From: G963666705 sp963666705 | GTDB lineage: Bacteria > Pseudomonadota > Alphaproteobacteria > CADEGL01 | Direction: 5' to 3' | Length of the DNA stretch: 64,000 bases | Assembly: GCA_963666705.2 (NCBI GenBank) | Contig: CAXXKO010000017.1 | Span: 62,001-126,000 of the forward strand | Part shown: piece by piece, positions 8,816 to 18,593 of the stretch | How the letters are laid out: the number at the start of each line of letters is the position of its first letter | How positions within the stretch are numbered: the first letter of the stretch is position 1 | Program-made: the position numbers and the translations under genes | The notes under the pieces: model-generated | Databases searched by the model: none | Told to the model about the DNA's origin: nothing | Seen by the model: the letters and a program-made list of their open reading frames with translations, nothing else

Positions 8816-9517
8816 CTATTCGTCGCGGTAGCGGTAACCGATCCCGTACAGGGTCTCGATCTGGGCGAAATCGGGATCCAGCGCCTTGAGCTTCTTGCGC
8901 AGACGCTTGATGTGGCTGTCGATGGTGCGGTCGTCGACATAGACGTGCTCGCCATAGGCGGCGTCGATGAGCTGGTCGCGGTTCTTGACCAGGCCCGGCC
9001 GCGCGGCCAGCGCCTTCAGGATCAGGAACTCGGTGACGGTCAGGTTGGCCGGCTCGCCGCGCCAGGCGCAGAGGTGGCGCGAGGCATCGAGCACCAGGTC
9101 ACCGCGCAGGATCGTTTCCTTGTGGTCGGCGGCGTCGGCGCCCTCGCCCGCGGCGTCGCTGCGGCGCAGGACGGCACGGATACGCTCGATCAGCAGGCGC
9201 TGGGAGAAGGGCTTGGTGATGTAGTCGTCGGCGCCCATCGTGAGGCCGAGCACCTCGTCGATCTCGTCGTCCTTCGAGGTCAGGAAGATCACCGGCAGGG
9301 CGGATTGCCGGCGCAGGCGCGAGAGCAGCTCCATGCCGTCCATGCGCGGCATCTTGATATCCAGGACGGCGACATCGACCGGCCGCTGGGTAAGGTCGCG
9401 CAGGGCTTCCTCGCCATCGCCGTAGGTGCGCACGTCATAGCCTTCCGCCTCGAGCGCCATCGACACCGAGGTAAGAATGTTCTTGTCGTCGTCGACGAGA
9501 GCGATAGTACGTCGCAC
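8816..9517 (-). CDS. chvI: Response regulator ChvI (OmpR family)
   Basis: A 233-residue DNA-binding response regulator. The receiver domain has acidic residues in ALVDDDKN, phospho-Asp in VAVLDIKMPRMDGMELL and the conserved Lys in DDYITKPFSQR. The C-terminal winged helix has VTEFLILKALAARPG and the recognition segment VDDRTIDSHIKRLRKKL. It is first in the minus-strand run chvI-chvG-hprK-rapZ-EIIA-ptsH-ptsP, so a promoter is expected in 9518-9650. No confident box was singled out there. The divergent gene is cbtB. Confidence 0.96.
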   Translation of the reverse strand: MRRTIALVDDDKNILTSVSMALEAEGYDVRTYGDGEEALRDLTQRPVDVAVLDIKMPRMDGMELLSRLRRQSALPVIFLTSKDDEIDEVLGLTMGADDYITKPFSQRLLIERIRAVLRRSDAAGEGADAADHKETILRGDLVLDASRHLCAWRGEPANLTVTEFLILKALAARPGLVKNRDQLIDAAYGEHVYVDDRTIDSHIKRLRKKLKALDPDFAQIETLYGIGYRYRDE

Positions 9518-9670
9518 GGGCCACCCCCTCTAACTCCTAAATGTAGGCGATCGTTGCGCAATTACCATGTTTGCCATAATCGGCCGGGAATGTGGCGGAT
9601 TTGCGACGGATCGGCGGCAAGCGCGATGCGCGCGATTGACCGCGCGGCGCGCGGCGCGTAAATATCCTGG

Positions 9671-9703
9671 TGCGAGGCCACTCACCTCGGGAGTGAGCCG
9701 AGG
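9671..9703 (+). promoter_or_regulatory. Two mutually exclusive hairpins upstream of cbtB
   Basis: CTCAC (9681-9685) can pair with GTGAG (9693-9697). Alternatively CCTCGG (9685-9690) can pair with CCGAGG (9698-9703). The two stems overlap and cannot form together, a switch-like arrangement about 60 nt before the cbtB start. Cobalt permeases of this family are often under B12 riboswitches, but the characteristic B12-box core is not visible here, so no class is assigned. No T-tract follows, so any effect would be on translation or on an upstream event. Confidence 0.35.
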
Positions 9704-9761
9704 CGGGCAAGCGGCGCGGCTAGGCGCGGCGCGGCCGGGGACAGGTGAACGGAGGTTTCCC

Positions 9762-9950
9762 ATGAAGATACAGACGACCACTCCGCAAGAGCTGTCCGCG
9801 CCGGCGGCACTCGGCGCGCGCGTGACCGCGGCGGTCCTGGCCGCTCTGTTCGGGGTCCTGCTTCTCTACGGCGTCGGCTTCGCCGCACCCGACATCCTGC
9901 ACAACGCCGCGCATGACGGTCGTCACGCCTTCAGCTTCCCCTGCCACTGA
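9762..9950 (+). CDS. cbtB: Cobalt transporter subunit CbtB
   Basis: A 62-residue membrane protein with a single transmembrane helix (about residues 22-42) and a His-rich C-terminus (HNAAHDGRHAFSFPCH), the metal-binding signature of CbtB. It pairs with CbtA, 23 bp downstream, to form a predicted cobalt permease that feeds cobalamin synthesis. GGAGG at 9751-9755 positions the ATG at 9762. The preceding 240 bp hold the divergent chvI leader and a hairpin pair just upstream. Confidence 0.9.
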   Translation: MKIQTTTPQELSAPAALGARVTAAVLAALFGVLLLYGVGFAAPDILHNAAHDGRHAFSFPCH

Positions 9951-9973
9951 CCCGCCGCTGAGGAGGTACCGCC

Positions 9974-10651
9974 GTGTTGAGGCGCATCCTATGGACGGCG
10001 CTCGCCGCCGGGCTCGTCGCCGGGGTATTCGTATCGCTCGCCCAAGAGATTGAAGTCGTCCCGCTGATCCTCGAGGCCGAGACCTATGAGGCCGGCGCCG
10101 CGCCACATGATGAAGCGGCCGCCGCCGCGGGTGGAGAGCACGAGGACGGCGCCTGGGCGCCGGGCGACGGGATCGAGCGGGCGCTCTTCACCTTCCTCGC
10201 CAACCTCCTGACCGCCGTCGGCTTCGCGCTGCTGCTCGGCGCGGGCTTTGCGCTCCATGGCGGGCCGGTGGATGCCCGGCGCGGCGCGCTGTGGGGCCTC
10301 GCGGGCTTCGCCGCCTTCGCCCTGGCCCCCGCCGTGGGCCTCGCCCCCGAGCTGCCGGGGAGCGTTGCGGCGGACCTCGGCGCACGCCAGGTCTGGTGGC
10401 TGGGCACGGCCGTGGCGACGGCGGGGGGCATCGCCCTCATCGTCTTCGCGCGCGCACGGTGGCTCAAGGCCCTGGGCGTCGCGCTGATCGCCGTGCCCCA
10501 CCTCATCGGCGCGCCCCGGCCCGACGGCCACGGCGGCGCGCTGCCGCCCGAGCTGGCGGCCGAGTTCGCCGTCGCCAGCCTGGTGGTCGCCGCCATGTTC
10601 TGGGCCGTGCTGGGCACGGCTTCGGGCTATATCTACCGCCGCTTGACCTGA
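9974..10651 (+). CDS. cbtA: Cobalt transporter subunit CbtA
   Basis: A 225-residue integral membrane protein of the CbtA family with about five to six predicted helices: an N-terminal helix ending in the family segment AGVFVSLAQEIEVVPLI, then a His/Asp-rich extracytoplasmic loop, then four to five helices. It starts at GTG 9974 with a strong AGGAGG eight bases upstream. Together with CbtB it is predicted to import cobalt. The loop residues (HDEAAAAAGGEHEDG) may bind metal; that is inference from composition. Confidence 0.92.
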   Translation: MLRRILWTALAAGLVAGVFVSLAQEIEVVPLILEAETYEAGAAPHDEAAAAAGGEHEDGAWAPGDGIERALFTFLANLLTAVGFALLLGAGFALHGGPVDARRGALWGLAGFAAFALAPAVGLAPELPGSVAADLGARQVWWLGTAVATAGGIALIVFARARWLKALGVALIAVPHLIGAPRPDGHGGALPPELAAEFAVASLVVAAMFWAVLGTASGYIYRRLT

Positions 10652-10676
10652 CGCCGGCCGCGCCGCGGGTCGACCC

Positions 10677-11402
10677 ATGAGCCAGCCCGCCGAGGCCCCG
10701 GGTGCCGTCGTTCGCGCGCTCGTGCGCGCGGCCGACCGGGCGGCGCTCTCGACGGCACTCGCGGATTCGGACGGCTGGCCCTATGGGTCCCTCGTGCTCG
10801 CCGCATGCGACCAGGACGCGAGCCCGCTTCTCCTCATGTCCGATCTGGCCGAGCACGCCCGCAACATCGCCGCCGACCCGCGCCTGGCGCTGCTCTATGA
10901 CGGCACGGCCGGGCTCGACGACCCGCTCGCGGGCGCGCGGGCAACCCTCGTGGGCCGGGCCGAGAAAACGGGCGAGCCGCGCCACCGGGCGCGCTACCTG
11001 GCGCGCCACCCGAGTGCCCAGGGCTATATCGCGTTCACCGATTTCCAGCTCTACCGCGTCAGAATCGAGCGGGCCCATCTCGTCGCCGGCTTCGGCCGCA
11101 TCGAATGGCTCGGTGCGTCGGTCGTCCTCGACGGGCTGGCCGACGCCGGCCCCCTCCTCGAGCATGAGGGCGGCATCGTCCAGCACATGAACGATCATCA
11201 TGCCGACGCGGTTCAGCTCTACGCCCACGCCCTCCTCGGCCGGAGCGGCGAGGGCTGGCGCATGACGGGCATCGACCCCGAGGGCTGCGACCTGCGCGCG
11301 GGCGGCGCCATCGCCCGCCTCCCATTCGCGGGCCGCGTCACGGGGCCGGAGGACGCGCGGGCCGAGCTCGTGCACCTCAGCCATCTGGCGCGCGAGGGCT
11401 GA
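10677..11402 (+). CDS. HugZ-like pyridoxamine 5'-phosphate oxidase-fold protein with DUF2470 domain
   Basis: A 241-residue protein of the heme-utilisation (HugZ-like) family: an N-terminal split-barrel flavin/heme-binding domain (residues about 10-150; GWPYGSLVLAAC, LMSDLAEHARNI, RARYLARHPSA) followed by a DUF2470 domain (GGIVQHMNDHHADAVQLYA). Related proteins bind or degrade heme, but the heme ligand and catalytic activity cannot be proven from sequence. It follows cbtA by 25 bp on the same strand, suggesting co-transcription with the tetrapyrrole-metal importer. Confidence 0.85.
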   Translation: MSQPAEAPGAVVRALVRAADRAALSTALADSDGWPYGSLVLAACDQDASPLLLMSDLAEHARNIAADPRLALLYDGTAGLDDPLAGARATLVGRAEKTGEPRHRARYLARHPSAQGYIAFTDFQLYRVRIERAHLVAGFGRIEWLGASVVLDGLADAGPLLEHEGGIVQHMNDHHADAVQLYAHALLGRSGEGWRMTGIDPEGCDLRAGGAIARLPFAGRVTGPEDARAELVHLSHLAREG

Positions 11403-11426
11403 GGCCGCCCGAGCGGCGCGCAAGTG

Positions 11427-11456
11427 TTGCCTCGCGCGCGATCGGGCGGCTAGAGT
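11427..11456 (+). promoter_or_regulatory. Candidate sigma-70-type promoter of pckA
   Basis: TTGCCT (11427-11432) and TAGAGT (11451-11456) are spaced 18 bp apart, about 78 bp before the pckA GTG start. Both hexamers match the consensus partially. The call rests on the match alone; ChvI control is known in relatives but no site is claimed. Confidence 0.35.
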
Positions 11457-11533
11457 GAGGCGGGGCAAGTCGTTATCTTGAGGGGACCTGACCCGCCCGT
11501 GGGGCGGCAACGATAGGGATTGGGAGAAACGCG

Positions 11534-13144
<1,611 letters not shown>

Positions 13145-13166
13145 GGGACAACGGCTCGCGAATTCG

Positions 13167-13553
13167 TCAGTCCGCCGGCCCGAGGATAAGATCGAGATCC
13201 ACGCCGAGCGCCCGGGCGATCGTCCTGAGAGCCCGGATCGATCCGTCCGTCTTCCCGGTCTCGATGCCCGAGAGATAGGCGTTCGAGAGGTGGGACGCCC
13301 GGGCCAGCTCGGTCTGGGTCATGCCGCGATGCTTGCGCCACAGGCGAACGGGGCTTTCGTCCCGACTCAAGCCCTTGACGATCTCGAGCGGAATGTCCTC
13401 GGCACCTTCGGCCCGCGCCAGCAACGCGCGGACCTCGACGGCCTCGTCGCCGAGCGCCGCGCGCGCGACCAGATCGCGATAGTCCTCGATTTGCAGGACC
13501 GCATACTCCGGCTTGCTCTCGGCCGGAATGAAATTCACTCTCGGTCTTTTCAT
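13167..13553 (-). CDS. Xre-family helix-turn-helix regulator, antitoxin-like
   Basis: A 128-residue protein with an N-terminal stretch common in antitoxins (YAVLQIEDYRDLVARAALGDEAVEVR) and a C-terminal HTH_3 domain (MTQTELARASHLSNAYLSGIETGKTDGSIRALRTIAR, residues about 80-116). Its ATG overlaps the stop of a short upstream frame by four bases (ATGA), the layout of a toxin-antitoxin operon. That upstream frame resembles the C-terminal end of a RelE/ParE toxin. It was probably the antitoxin of a module that lost its toxin; it may now act as a solitary regulator. Confidence 0.8.
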   Translation of the reverse strand: MKRPRVNFIPAESKPEYAVLQIEDYRDLVARAALGDEAVEVRALLARAEGAEDIPLEIVKGLSRDESPVRLWRKHRGMTQTELARASHLSNAYLSGIETGKTDGSIRALRTIARALGVDLDLILGPAD

Positions 13554-13672
13554 CGGTCGCCCATTCCTCTCGGGCCAAGCCCACGCGGCGCAAGAGCCCG
13601 AGCCTTGCGATCCAACGTGTATATCACGCGTCGGCCGTCGAGGCTGGACCGACGACTACGCTGCTCGCCCAT
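13550..13672 (-). pseudogene. Possible remnant of a RelE/ParE-type toxin
   Basis: A 40-codon open frame ends in TGA overlapping the start of the Xre gene. It contains DGRRVIYTLDRKARAL, which resembles the strand near the end of RelE/ParE toxins (…DxRVIYxxD…). The body expected before it is missing: the frame runs straight into the 3' end of the MFS gene (stop at 13656). Read as a toxin gene truncated from its 5' side. Short length makes this tentative. Confidence 0.35.
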
Positions 13673-14828
13673 CCGCGCCGCGCCGCATCTGGAAGACGGC
13701 GTAGATCACGAAGGCGGCGGCGACGGCCACGAGCACGGCGACGAAGCCTTGCGGGCCCCAGAGCTCCAGGGCCTTGCCGGAGGCGGCTGGGCCGGTGACG
13801 CTGCCGAGCTCGAAGACCATGGCGAAGACGGCGCTGGCCGCCGCCAGCTCCGCGGCGCCAAAACGGTCGCCGAGGATGGTCAGGCCGACCGCGTAGATGC
13901 CGGTCGCGGCACCGCCCCAGACCACGAGCAGCGGCCATAGGAGGTAGCCGGTGCCGAGCACGAAGCTCAAGAGCACGGGGCCGACGATGCAGATCGCGCC
14001 GGCAAGCAGGAGGACGCCGGTCCGGCTCCAACGGTCGGCGAACCAGCCGAGCGGCATCTGCAAGGCCATGTTGCCGAGGAGGAAGACGGCGAGGATGGTG
14101 ATCGCCTCGCCCTGGCCGAGCCCCATGCGCAGGCCGTAGATGGGCAGGAACGAGATCGTGGCCATGATGAGGAAGCCGCAGGCGAGGGTGGCGGCCATGA
14201 TGACAGGTGCGCGGCGCACCACGGCGGCAAATCCCAAGCTCGCGCGCGACGGCATGCTGGGCGCCACGCCATGGGCGGCGAGCAACGGGAGGGTGGCGAG
14301 GGCAGTCATGCCGGCGGCGGCGAGGAAGGGCAGCCAACCCTCGATGCCGAGAGCCGCCACGAGGATCGGGCCGGCTGCGAAGCCGCCGGCGAAGATGGTG
14401 GCATAGAGCCCCACCACCCGGCCCCGGTTGCGCCTGGTGGCGACGGCGTTGATCCAGGTCTCGCTGGCGATCCACTGGACCGCCCCGCCGACGCCGTAGA
14501 GGAAGCGCAAGGGGAACCAGGCCCAGACGTTGGGGAATGCGAGCAGCAGCAGGAGGACCGCGATGGTGATCGCCGCGGCGGCGTAGAGGGCGGCGAGCGG
14601 GCCCACCCGCGCCACGATCCGGGGCATGAGGAGCGCCGTGAGGAGCACCGCGAGCGAGGGCGTCGCGGCGTTGAGCCCGATGAGGCCCGCGCCCACGCCC
14701 TCTTTCTCCAGGATGAGGTTCAAGAGCGGCATGACCATGCCGAAGGACATGCCGGCGACGGACGTGCTGGCAATCACGGCCGTAAGGCTGCGGACCCGGT
14801 CCAACGGCGATAGGGTTGTGGCGGTCAC
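13656..14828 (-). CDS. Major facilitator superfamily transporter
   Basis: A 390-residue inner-membrane protein with about twelve predicted helices in two six-helix halves. The loop after TM2 reads MPRIVARVGPL and the second-half equivalent FADRWSRTG matches the MFS loop motif. FLYGVGGAVQWIASETWINAV recalls the YcaD/sugar-transporter-like MFS branch. Substrate cannot be named. Its stop overlaps the toxin-like remnant. Downstream on the other side lies a REP-like repeat, then polA. Confidence 0.85.
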   Translation of the reverse strand: MTATTLSPLDRVRSLTAVIASTSVAGMSFGMVMPLLNLILEKEGVGAGLIGLNAATPSLAVLLTALLMPRIVARVGPLAALYAAAAITIAVLLLLLAFPNVWAWFPLRFLYGVGGAVQWIASETWINAVATRRNRGRVVGLYATIFAGGFAAGPILVAALGIEGWLPFLAAAGMTALATLPLLAAHGVAPSMPSRASLGFAAVVRRAPVIMAATLACGFLIMATISFLPIYGLRMGLGQGEAITILAVFLLGNMALQMPLGWFADRWSRTGVLLLAGAICIVGPVLLSFVLGTGYLLWPLLVVWGGAATGIYAVGLTILGDRFGAAELAAASAVFAMVFELGSVTGPAASGKALELWGPQGFVAVLVAVAAAFVIYAVFQMRRGADGRAA

Positions 14829-14882
14829 GGGCGGGCTCGGGTGGTCAGTGTCGGATTACACGGGTACCGAATCCACACCCCC

Positions 14883-14966
14883 GGCCCTCATACTTCGTCC
14901 TTCGACAAGCGCTCAGGATGAGAAGGCTCAGCATGAGGGCCTCACCCTGAGCCTGTCGAAGGGGGA
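14883..14966. repeat. REP-like palindromic intergenic repeat (TTCGACAAGC...CCTGTCGAAGG)
   Basis: Arms CCTTCGACAAGCGCTCAGG (from 14899) and CCTGAGCCTGTCGAAGG (ending about 14962) can form an imperfect long hairpin. The same element, with nearly identical flanks (GGCCCTCATACTTCG), recurs at 41256-41416. It sits between the polA stop and the MFS start. It may serve as a terminator or mRNA end-stabiliser for polA. Confidence 0.8.
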
Positions 14967-15006
14967 GGACCGGGGCGGGGATTCGCAATGCGAATGCTGA
15001 CGAATT

Positions 15007-17829
15007 CTAGTGCGCCTCCGCCCAGTTGTCGGCCGAGCCGGCCTCGACCACCAGGGGGACGCTCAGGCGCGCCGCGCCCTCCATGACCGCGCCGACCGCC
15101 GCGGCCGTCGCCTCGACCTCGGCCGCCGGCACCTCGAACAAGAGCTCGTCATGGACCTGGAGGAGCATGCGCGCGCCAACGCCGGCGCGGGCGAGCGTTG
15201 ACGGCACGCGGATCATGGCGCGCTTGATGATGTCCGCCGCGGCACCCTGGAGCGGAGCGTTGATGGCCTGGCGCTCGGCGAAGCCGCGCCGCGCCGGGTT
15301 CTTCTCAGCGATGCCGGGCAGGTGGATGCGGCGGCCGAAGATGGTCTCGACATGGCCGCGCTCGCGCGCGAGCGCGCGCATCGCATCCATGTAGTCGCGG
15401 ATGCCGGGGTAACGCTCGAAATAGGCGCTGATGTAGGCCTTCGCATCGGCCTGGGGGATGGCGAGCTGGCGCCCGAGGCCGAAGGCGCTGATGCCGTAGA
15501 TGATGCCGAAATTGATCGCCTTGGCCCGGCGCCGGGTCTCGGCGCTCATGCCCTCGACCGGCTCGCCGAACACCTGGCTCGCGGTCAGCGCGTGGATATC
15601 GACGCCGTCGCGAAAGGCGTCCTTGAGCGCGTCGATGCCGGCGACGTGGGCGAGCAGGCGCAGCTCGATCTGGGAATAGTCGAGGGAGAGCAGCTTCATG
15701 CCCGGGGCGGCGACGAAGGCGCGCCTGATCTTGCGCCCCTCTTCGGTGCGCACCGGGATGTTCTGCAGGTTGGGGTCGGTCGAGCTGAGCCGCCCGGTGC
15801 TCGCCACCGCCATGGCGTAGGAGGTGTGGACGCGGCCCGTCTCCGGGTTGATGTCGCGCACCAGCGCGTCCGTGTAGGTGCTCTTGAGCTTGGCGAGCTG
15901 GCGCCAGTCGAGCACCCGCGCCGGCAGGTCGTGGCCCTGGGCGGCGAGGCCCTCGAGCACGTCCGCCCCGGTGGTGTAGGCGCCCGTCTTGCCGCCGCGC
16001 TTGCCGCCTTCGATGCCCATCTCGTCGAACAGCACCTCGCCCAGCTGCTTGGGCGAGCCGATATTGAACGGGTGGCCGGCGAGGCCGTGGATCTGGCCCT
16101 CGAGATCGGCGATGCGCGCCGCGAAATCCTCCGAGAGGCGCCTGAGCTCGGCCACGTCGACGAGGATGCCGGCGCGCTCCATGGCCACGAGCACGGGCAC
16201 CAGCGGGCGCTCCAGGGTCTCATAGACCGTCACCATATGGCCGCGCACGAGGCTCGGCTTGAGGATGGCGTGGAGGCGGGCCGTGATCTCGGCATCCTCG
16301 GCCGCGTAGTCGCGCGCCGCCTCGAGCGGCACGTGATCGAAGGTGACCTGCGCCCGCCCCGCCCCGGCCACGTCCTTGAACTTGATGGTCTCGTGCCCGA
16401 GATGGAGGCGCGAGAGCTCGTCCATGCCGTGGCCGTGGAGGCCGCCCTCGAGCACGTAGGACAGGATCATGGTGTCGTCGATGGGCCGTATATCGATGCC
16501 GTAGGCCGGGCGCGAGAGCACCAGCATGTCGTACTTGATGTTCTGGCCGATCTTGAGGACGGACTCGTCCTCGAGGAGGGGTTTCAAGAGCGCCAGGGCC
16601 TCGGCCATGGGAATCTGCTCGGGCGCGTCGCCCGCCTCGTCCGCTTCGCCGCCGCCCGCGTCGCCGAGGCCGAGCTCGCCCTGGCGCGCAGCACCCTTGT
16701 GGGCGAGGGGGATGTAGCAGGCCCGCCCCGGCTCGATCGCCAGGGAGACGCCGACCAGCTCGGCGCGCATGGCGTCGAGCGAAGTGGTCTCGATATCCAC
16801 GGTGACGGCGCCGGCCAGATGCGCGCGGGCGATCCAGTCCGCGAGCGCCGCCCGCGTCTGGACCAGCTCATACGCGTTCTCGGACGGCGGCGGGCTGTCG
16901 TCGGCGGGTGCCTCGATCCTGCCCTCGGCCGCGAACCGGGCTTCGAAGCGGGCGGTGATGGTGCGGAACTCTTGGCCGCGGAGGAAGGCGAGCAGGGTCT
17001 CGGGCTCGGGCTTCTTCAGGATGAAGTCTTCAATCCGCTCCTCGACCGGCGCGTCGGCGCGCAGCTCCACCAGCCGGCGCGAGACCCGGGCGAGGTCGGC
17101 GAACTCGATCAGATTCTGGCGGCGCTTGGGCTGCTTGATCTCCTCGGCGCGGGCGAGCAGGGTCTCGAGATCGCCATAGGTGTTGATGAGCTCGGCGGCC
17201 GTCTTGACGCCGATGCCGGGCACGCCCGGCACGTTGTCGGTCGAATCGCCGGCGAGGGCCTGGACGTCGACCACCCTCTCGGGCCCGACGCCGAAGCGCT
17301 CCTCGACCTCGGCGGGGCCGATGCGCCGGTCCTTCATGGGGTCGAACATCTCGACGGAATCGCCCACGAGCTGCATCAGGTCCTTGTCGGAAGAGACGAC
17401 GACTACCTCGATGCCCTCCGCGACGGCCATGCGGGCGAAGGTGGCGATCAGGTCGTCGGCCTCGAACCCCTCCATATCGATGCAGGGGAGGTTGAAGGCC
17501 CGGGTGGCCTCGCGGATGAGGGCGAACTGGGGCACCAGCTCCTCGGGCGGATCGGACCGGTTGGCCTTGTACTCGGGATAGATCTCGTTGCGGAAATTCT
17601 CCCGGTGGGCGTCGAAGATGACAGCCAGGTAGTCCGTTTCCGCATCGGCCTCGGCGCGCTCGACGAGGCTCTGGATCATCATGCAGAAGCCGTTGACGGC
17701 ATTGGTATGGACGCCATCGGCGCGCACGAAGCTGTGCACCGGGATGGCGTGGAAGGCGCGGAAGATATAGCCTGAGCCGTCCACCAGGTAGACGCGGCGA
17801 CGCGGGGATTGGGCGCTGCTTTCGGTCAT
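15007..17829 (-). CDS. polA: DNA polymerase I
   Basis: Repair and Okazaki-fragment polymerase, 940 residues, all three domains present. The 5'-3' exonuclease domain (residues 1-290) has DGSGYIFRAFHA, VVVSSDKDLMQLV and GIGVKTAAELI. The 3'-5' exonuclease keeps its acidic residues (VTVDIETTSLD, NIKYDMLVL, DYAAEDAEIT), so proofreading looks intact. The polymerase domain has motif A LLSLDYSQIELRLL, motif B RRRAKAINFGIIYGIS and motif C LQVHDELLFEV. The ATG at 17829 (MTESSAQ) is preferred over an in-frame ATG twelve codons upstream. A Gly/Glu-rich insertion near residue 400 (GLGDAGGGEADEAGDAPEQ) is unusual. Confidence 0.97.
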   Translation of the reverse strand: MTESSAQSPRRRVYLVDGSGYIFRAFHAIPVHSFVRADGVHTNAVNGFCMMIQSLVERAEADAETDYLAVIFDAHRENFRNEIYPEYKANRSDPPEELVPQFALIREATRAFNLPCIDMEGFEADDLIATFARMAVAEGIEVVVVSSDKDLMQLVGDSVEMFDPMKDRRIGPAEVEERFGVGPERVVDVQALAGDSTDNVPGVPGIGVKTAAELINTYGDLETLLARAEEIKQPKRRQNLIEFADLARVSRRLVELRADAPVEERIEDFILKKPEPETLLAFLRGQEFRTITARFEARFAAEGRIEAPADDSPPPSENAYELVQTRAALADWIARAHLAGAVTVDIETTSLDAMRAELVGVSLAIEPGRACYIPLAHKGAARQGELGLGDAGGGEADEAGDAPEQIPMAEALALLKPLLEDESVLKIGQNIKYDMLVLSRPAYGIDIRPIDDTMILSYVLEGGLHGHGMDELSRLHLGHETIKFKDVAGAGRAQVTFDHVPLEAARDYAAEDAEITARLHAILKPSLVRGHMVTVYETLERPLVPVLVAMERAGILVDVAELRRLSEDFAARIADLEGQIHGLAGHPFNIGSPKQLGEVLFDEMGIEGGKRGGKTGAYTTGADVLEGLAAQGHDLPARVLDWRQLAKLKSTYTDALVRDINPETGRVHTSYAMAVASTGRLSSTDPNLQNIPVRTEEGRKIRRAFVAAPGMKLLSLDYSQIELRLLAHVAGIDALKDAFRDGVDIHALTASQVFGEPVEGMSAETRRRAKAINFGIIYGISAFGLGRQLAIPQADAKAYISAYFERYPGIRDYMDAMRALARERGHVETIFGRRIHLPGIAEKNPARRGFAERQAINAPLQGAAADIIKRAMIRVPSTLARAGVGARMLLQVHDELLFEVPAAEVEATAAAVGAVMEGAARLSVPLVVEAGSADNWAEAH

Positions 17830-18593
17830 GGGGGCCGGTGCCAGGCTAGGGTGAGCGCCCCGCAAGATGCCGGAAGGGATGGGCCGAGTCGAGCCCGTTG
17901 GGCCGGCATCCGGCCGTGACAGGGCCCGAGGGGTCGGATTTTGGGGCCGCGCGCGCCGAGGGGCCGGAAGCGGGCGACTCGAGGCGGGAAATGCTAAGGT
18001 TTGTCAAGGTGCCGTGCGACGAAACTGAATGATATCAAAGACTTAACAAATTCCATTTCAAACCTTGACAAACCTTAACACTTGTCCCGTGAGCCAGCGG
18101 CGGGAGCCGGGCGCGATCCGCCCGGCAACCAGCATATAGGCACGGGTTCCTACAACATCAAGGGGGCGATCGCGACTCGTTCGGAAATCCTATTGGATCG
18201 AGCGATCATGGCGGCAAGGGACTCGGGCGGGGCCGGGTCCTGGTATCATTCTCGGCGCCGGATACCACGAGCTGGGGAGCCCCGGATCAAGGCTTCGATC
18301 CGGCCGGTTGCCCAACCAGATCGCTTGACATCCACACGATCGAACAGGCATCTATCCGGGTGGGCTCTTCCTTCACTGGCGACCTGCGCCGTGGGGGGCA
18401 CCGGGAAATCCCGGTTTACCCCATGAAGACGACGGTGTTCGTTTTCCGAGGGGACTGGAGGGCACAGCGGACGACAGGTGACGACGTGACCCGGGCCGCT
18501 GCGCCAATACCGTTACAGCAGCCGGGAACATGGTGTCCGTGGCCCGGCCAGCTTCTCGACTCTTCCGCATCATCTCCGGCAAAGGAGTGGATT
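17830..18593. other. Intergenic region between polA and the metalloprotease, with a 16-bp perfect inverted repeat
   Basis: 764 bp with no supportable gene. TAAGGTTTGTCAAGGT at 17995-18010 is perfectly repeated in inverse orientation at 18062-18077, around an AT-rich centre. Each arm contains the direct half AAGGT twice. This looks like a protein-binding operator or iteron-like site between divergent genes. Another palindrome, ACCGGGAAATCCCGGT, lies at 18400-18415. Short frames in the interval lack recognisable features. TTGACA at 18325 may be a -35 box but no good -10 follows. Confidence 0.6.

Noticed and set aside
5896..8889. 997-codon plus-strand frame
   Set aside because: Antisense to rapZ, hprK and chvG, all of which have clear motifs; the plus frame is low-complexity and without domains.
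9535..9761. Cobalamin riboswitch upstream of cbtB
   Set aside because: The region has GCCACT and GGGA pieces but not the ordered B12-box core; only a hairpin pair is reported.
15322..17775. 817-codon plus-strand frame
   Set aside because: Exact antisense of polA; composition (Gly, His, Asp, Leu, Val) is typical of the mirror of GC-rich codons.
18082..18426. 114-codon frame upstream of the metalloprotease
   Set aside because: No domain, no good ribosome site, atypical residue mix; the region is better explained as control DNA.
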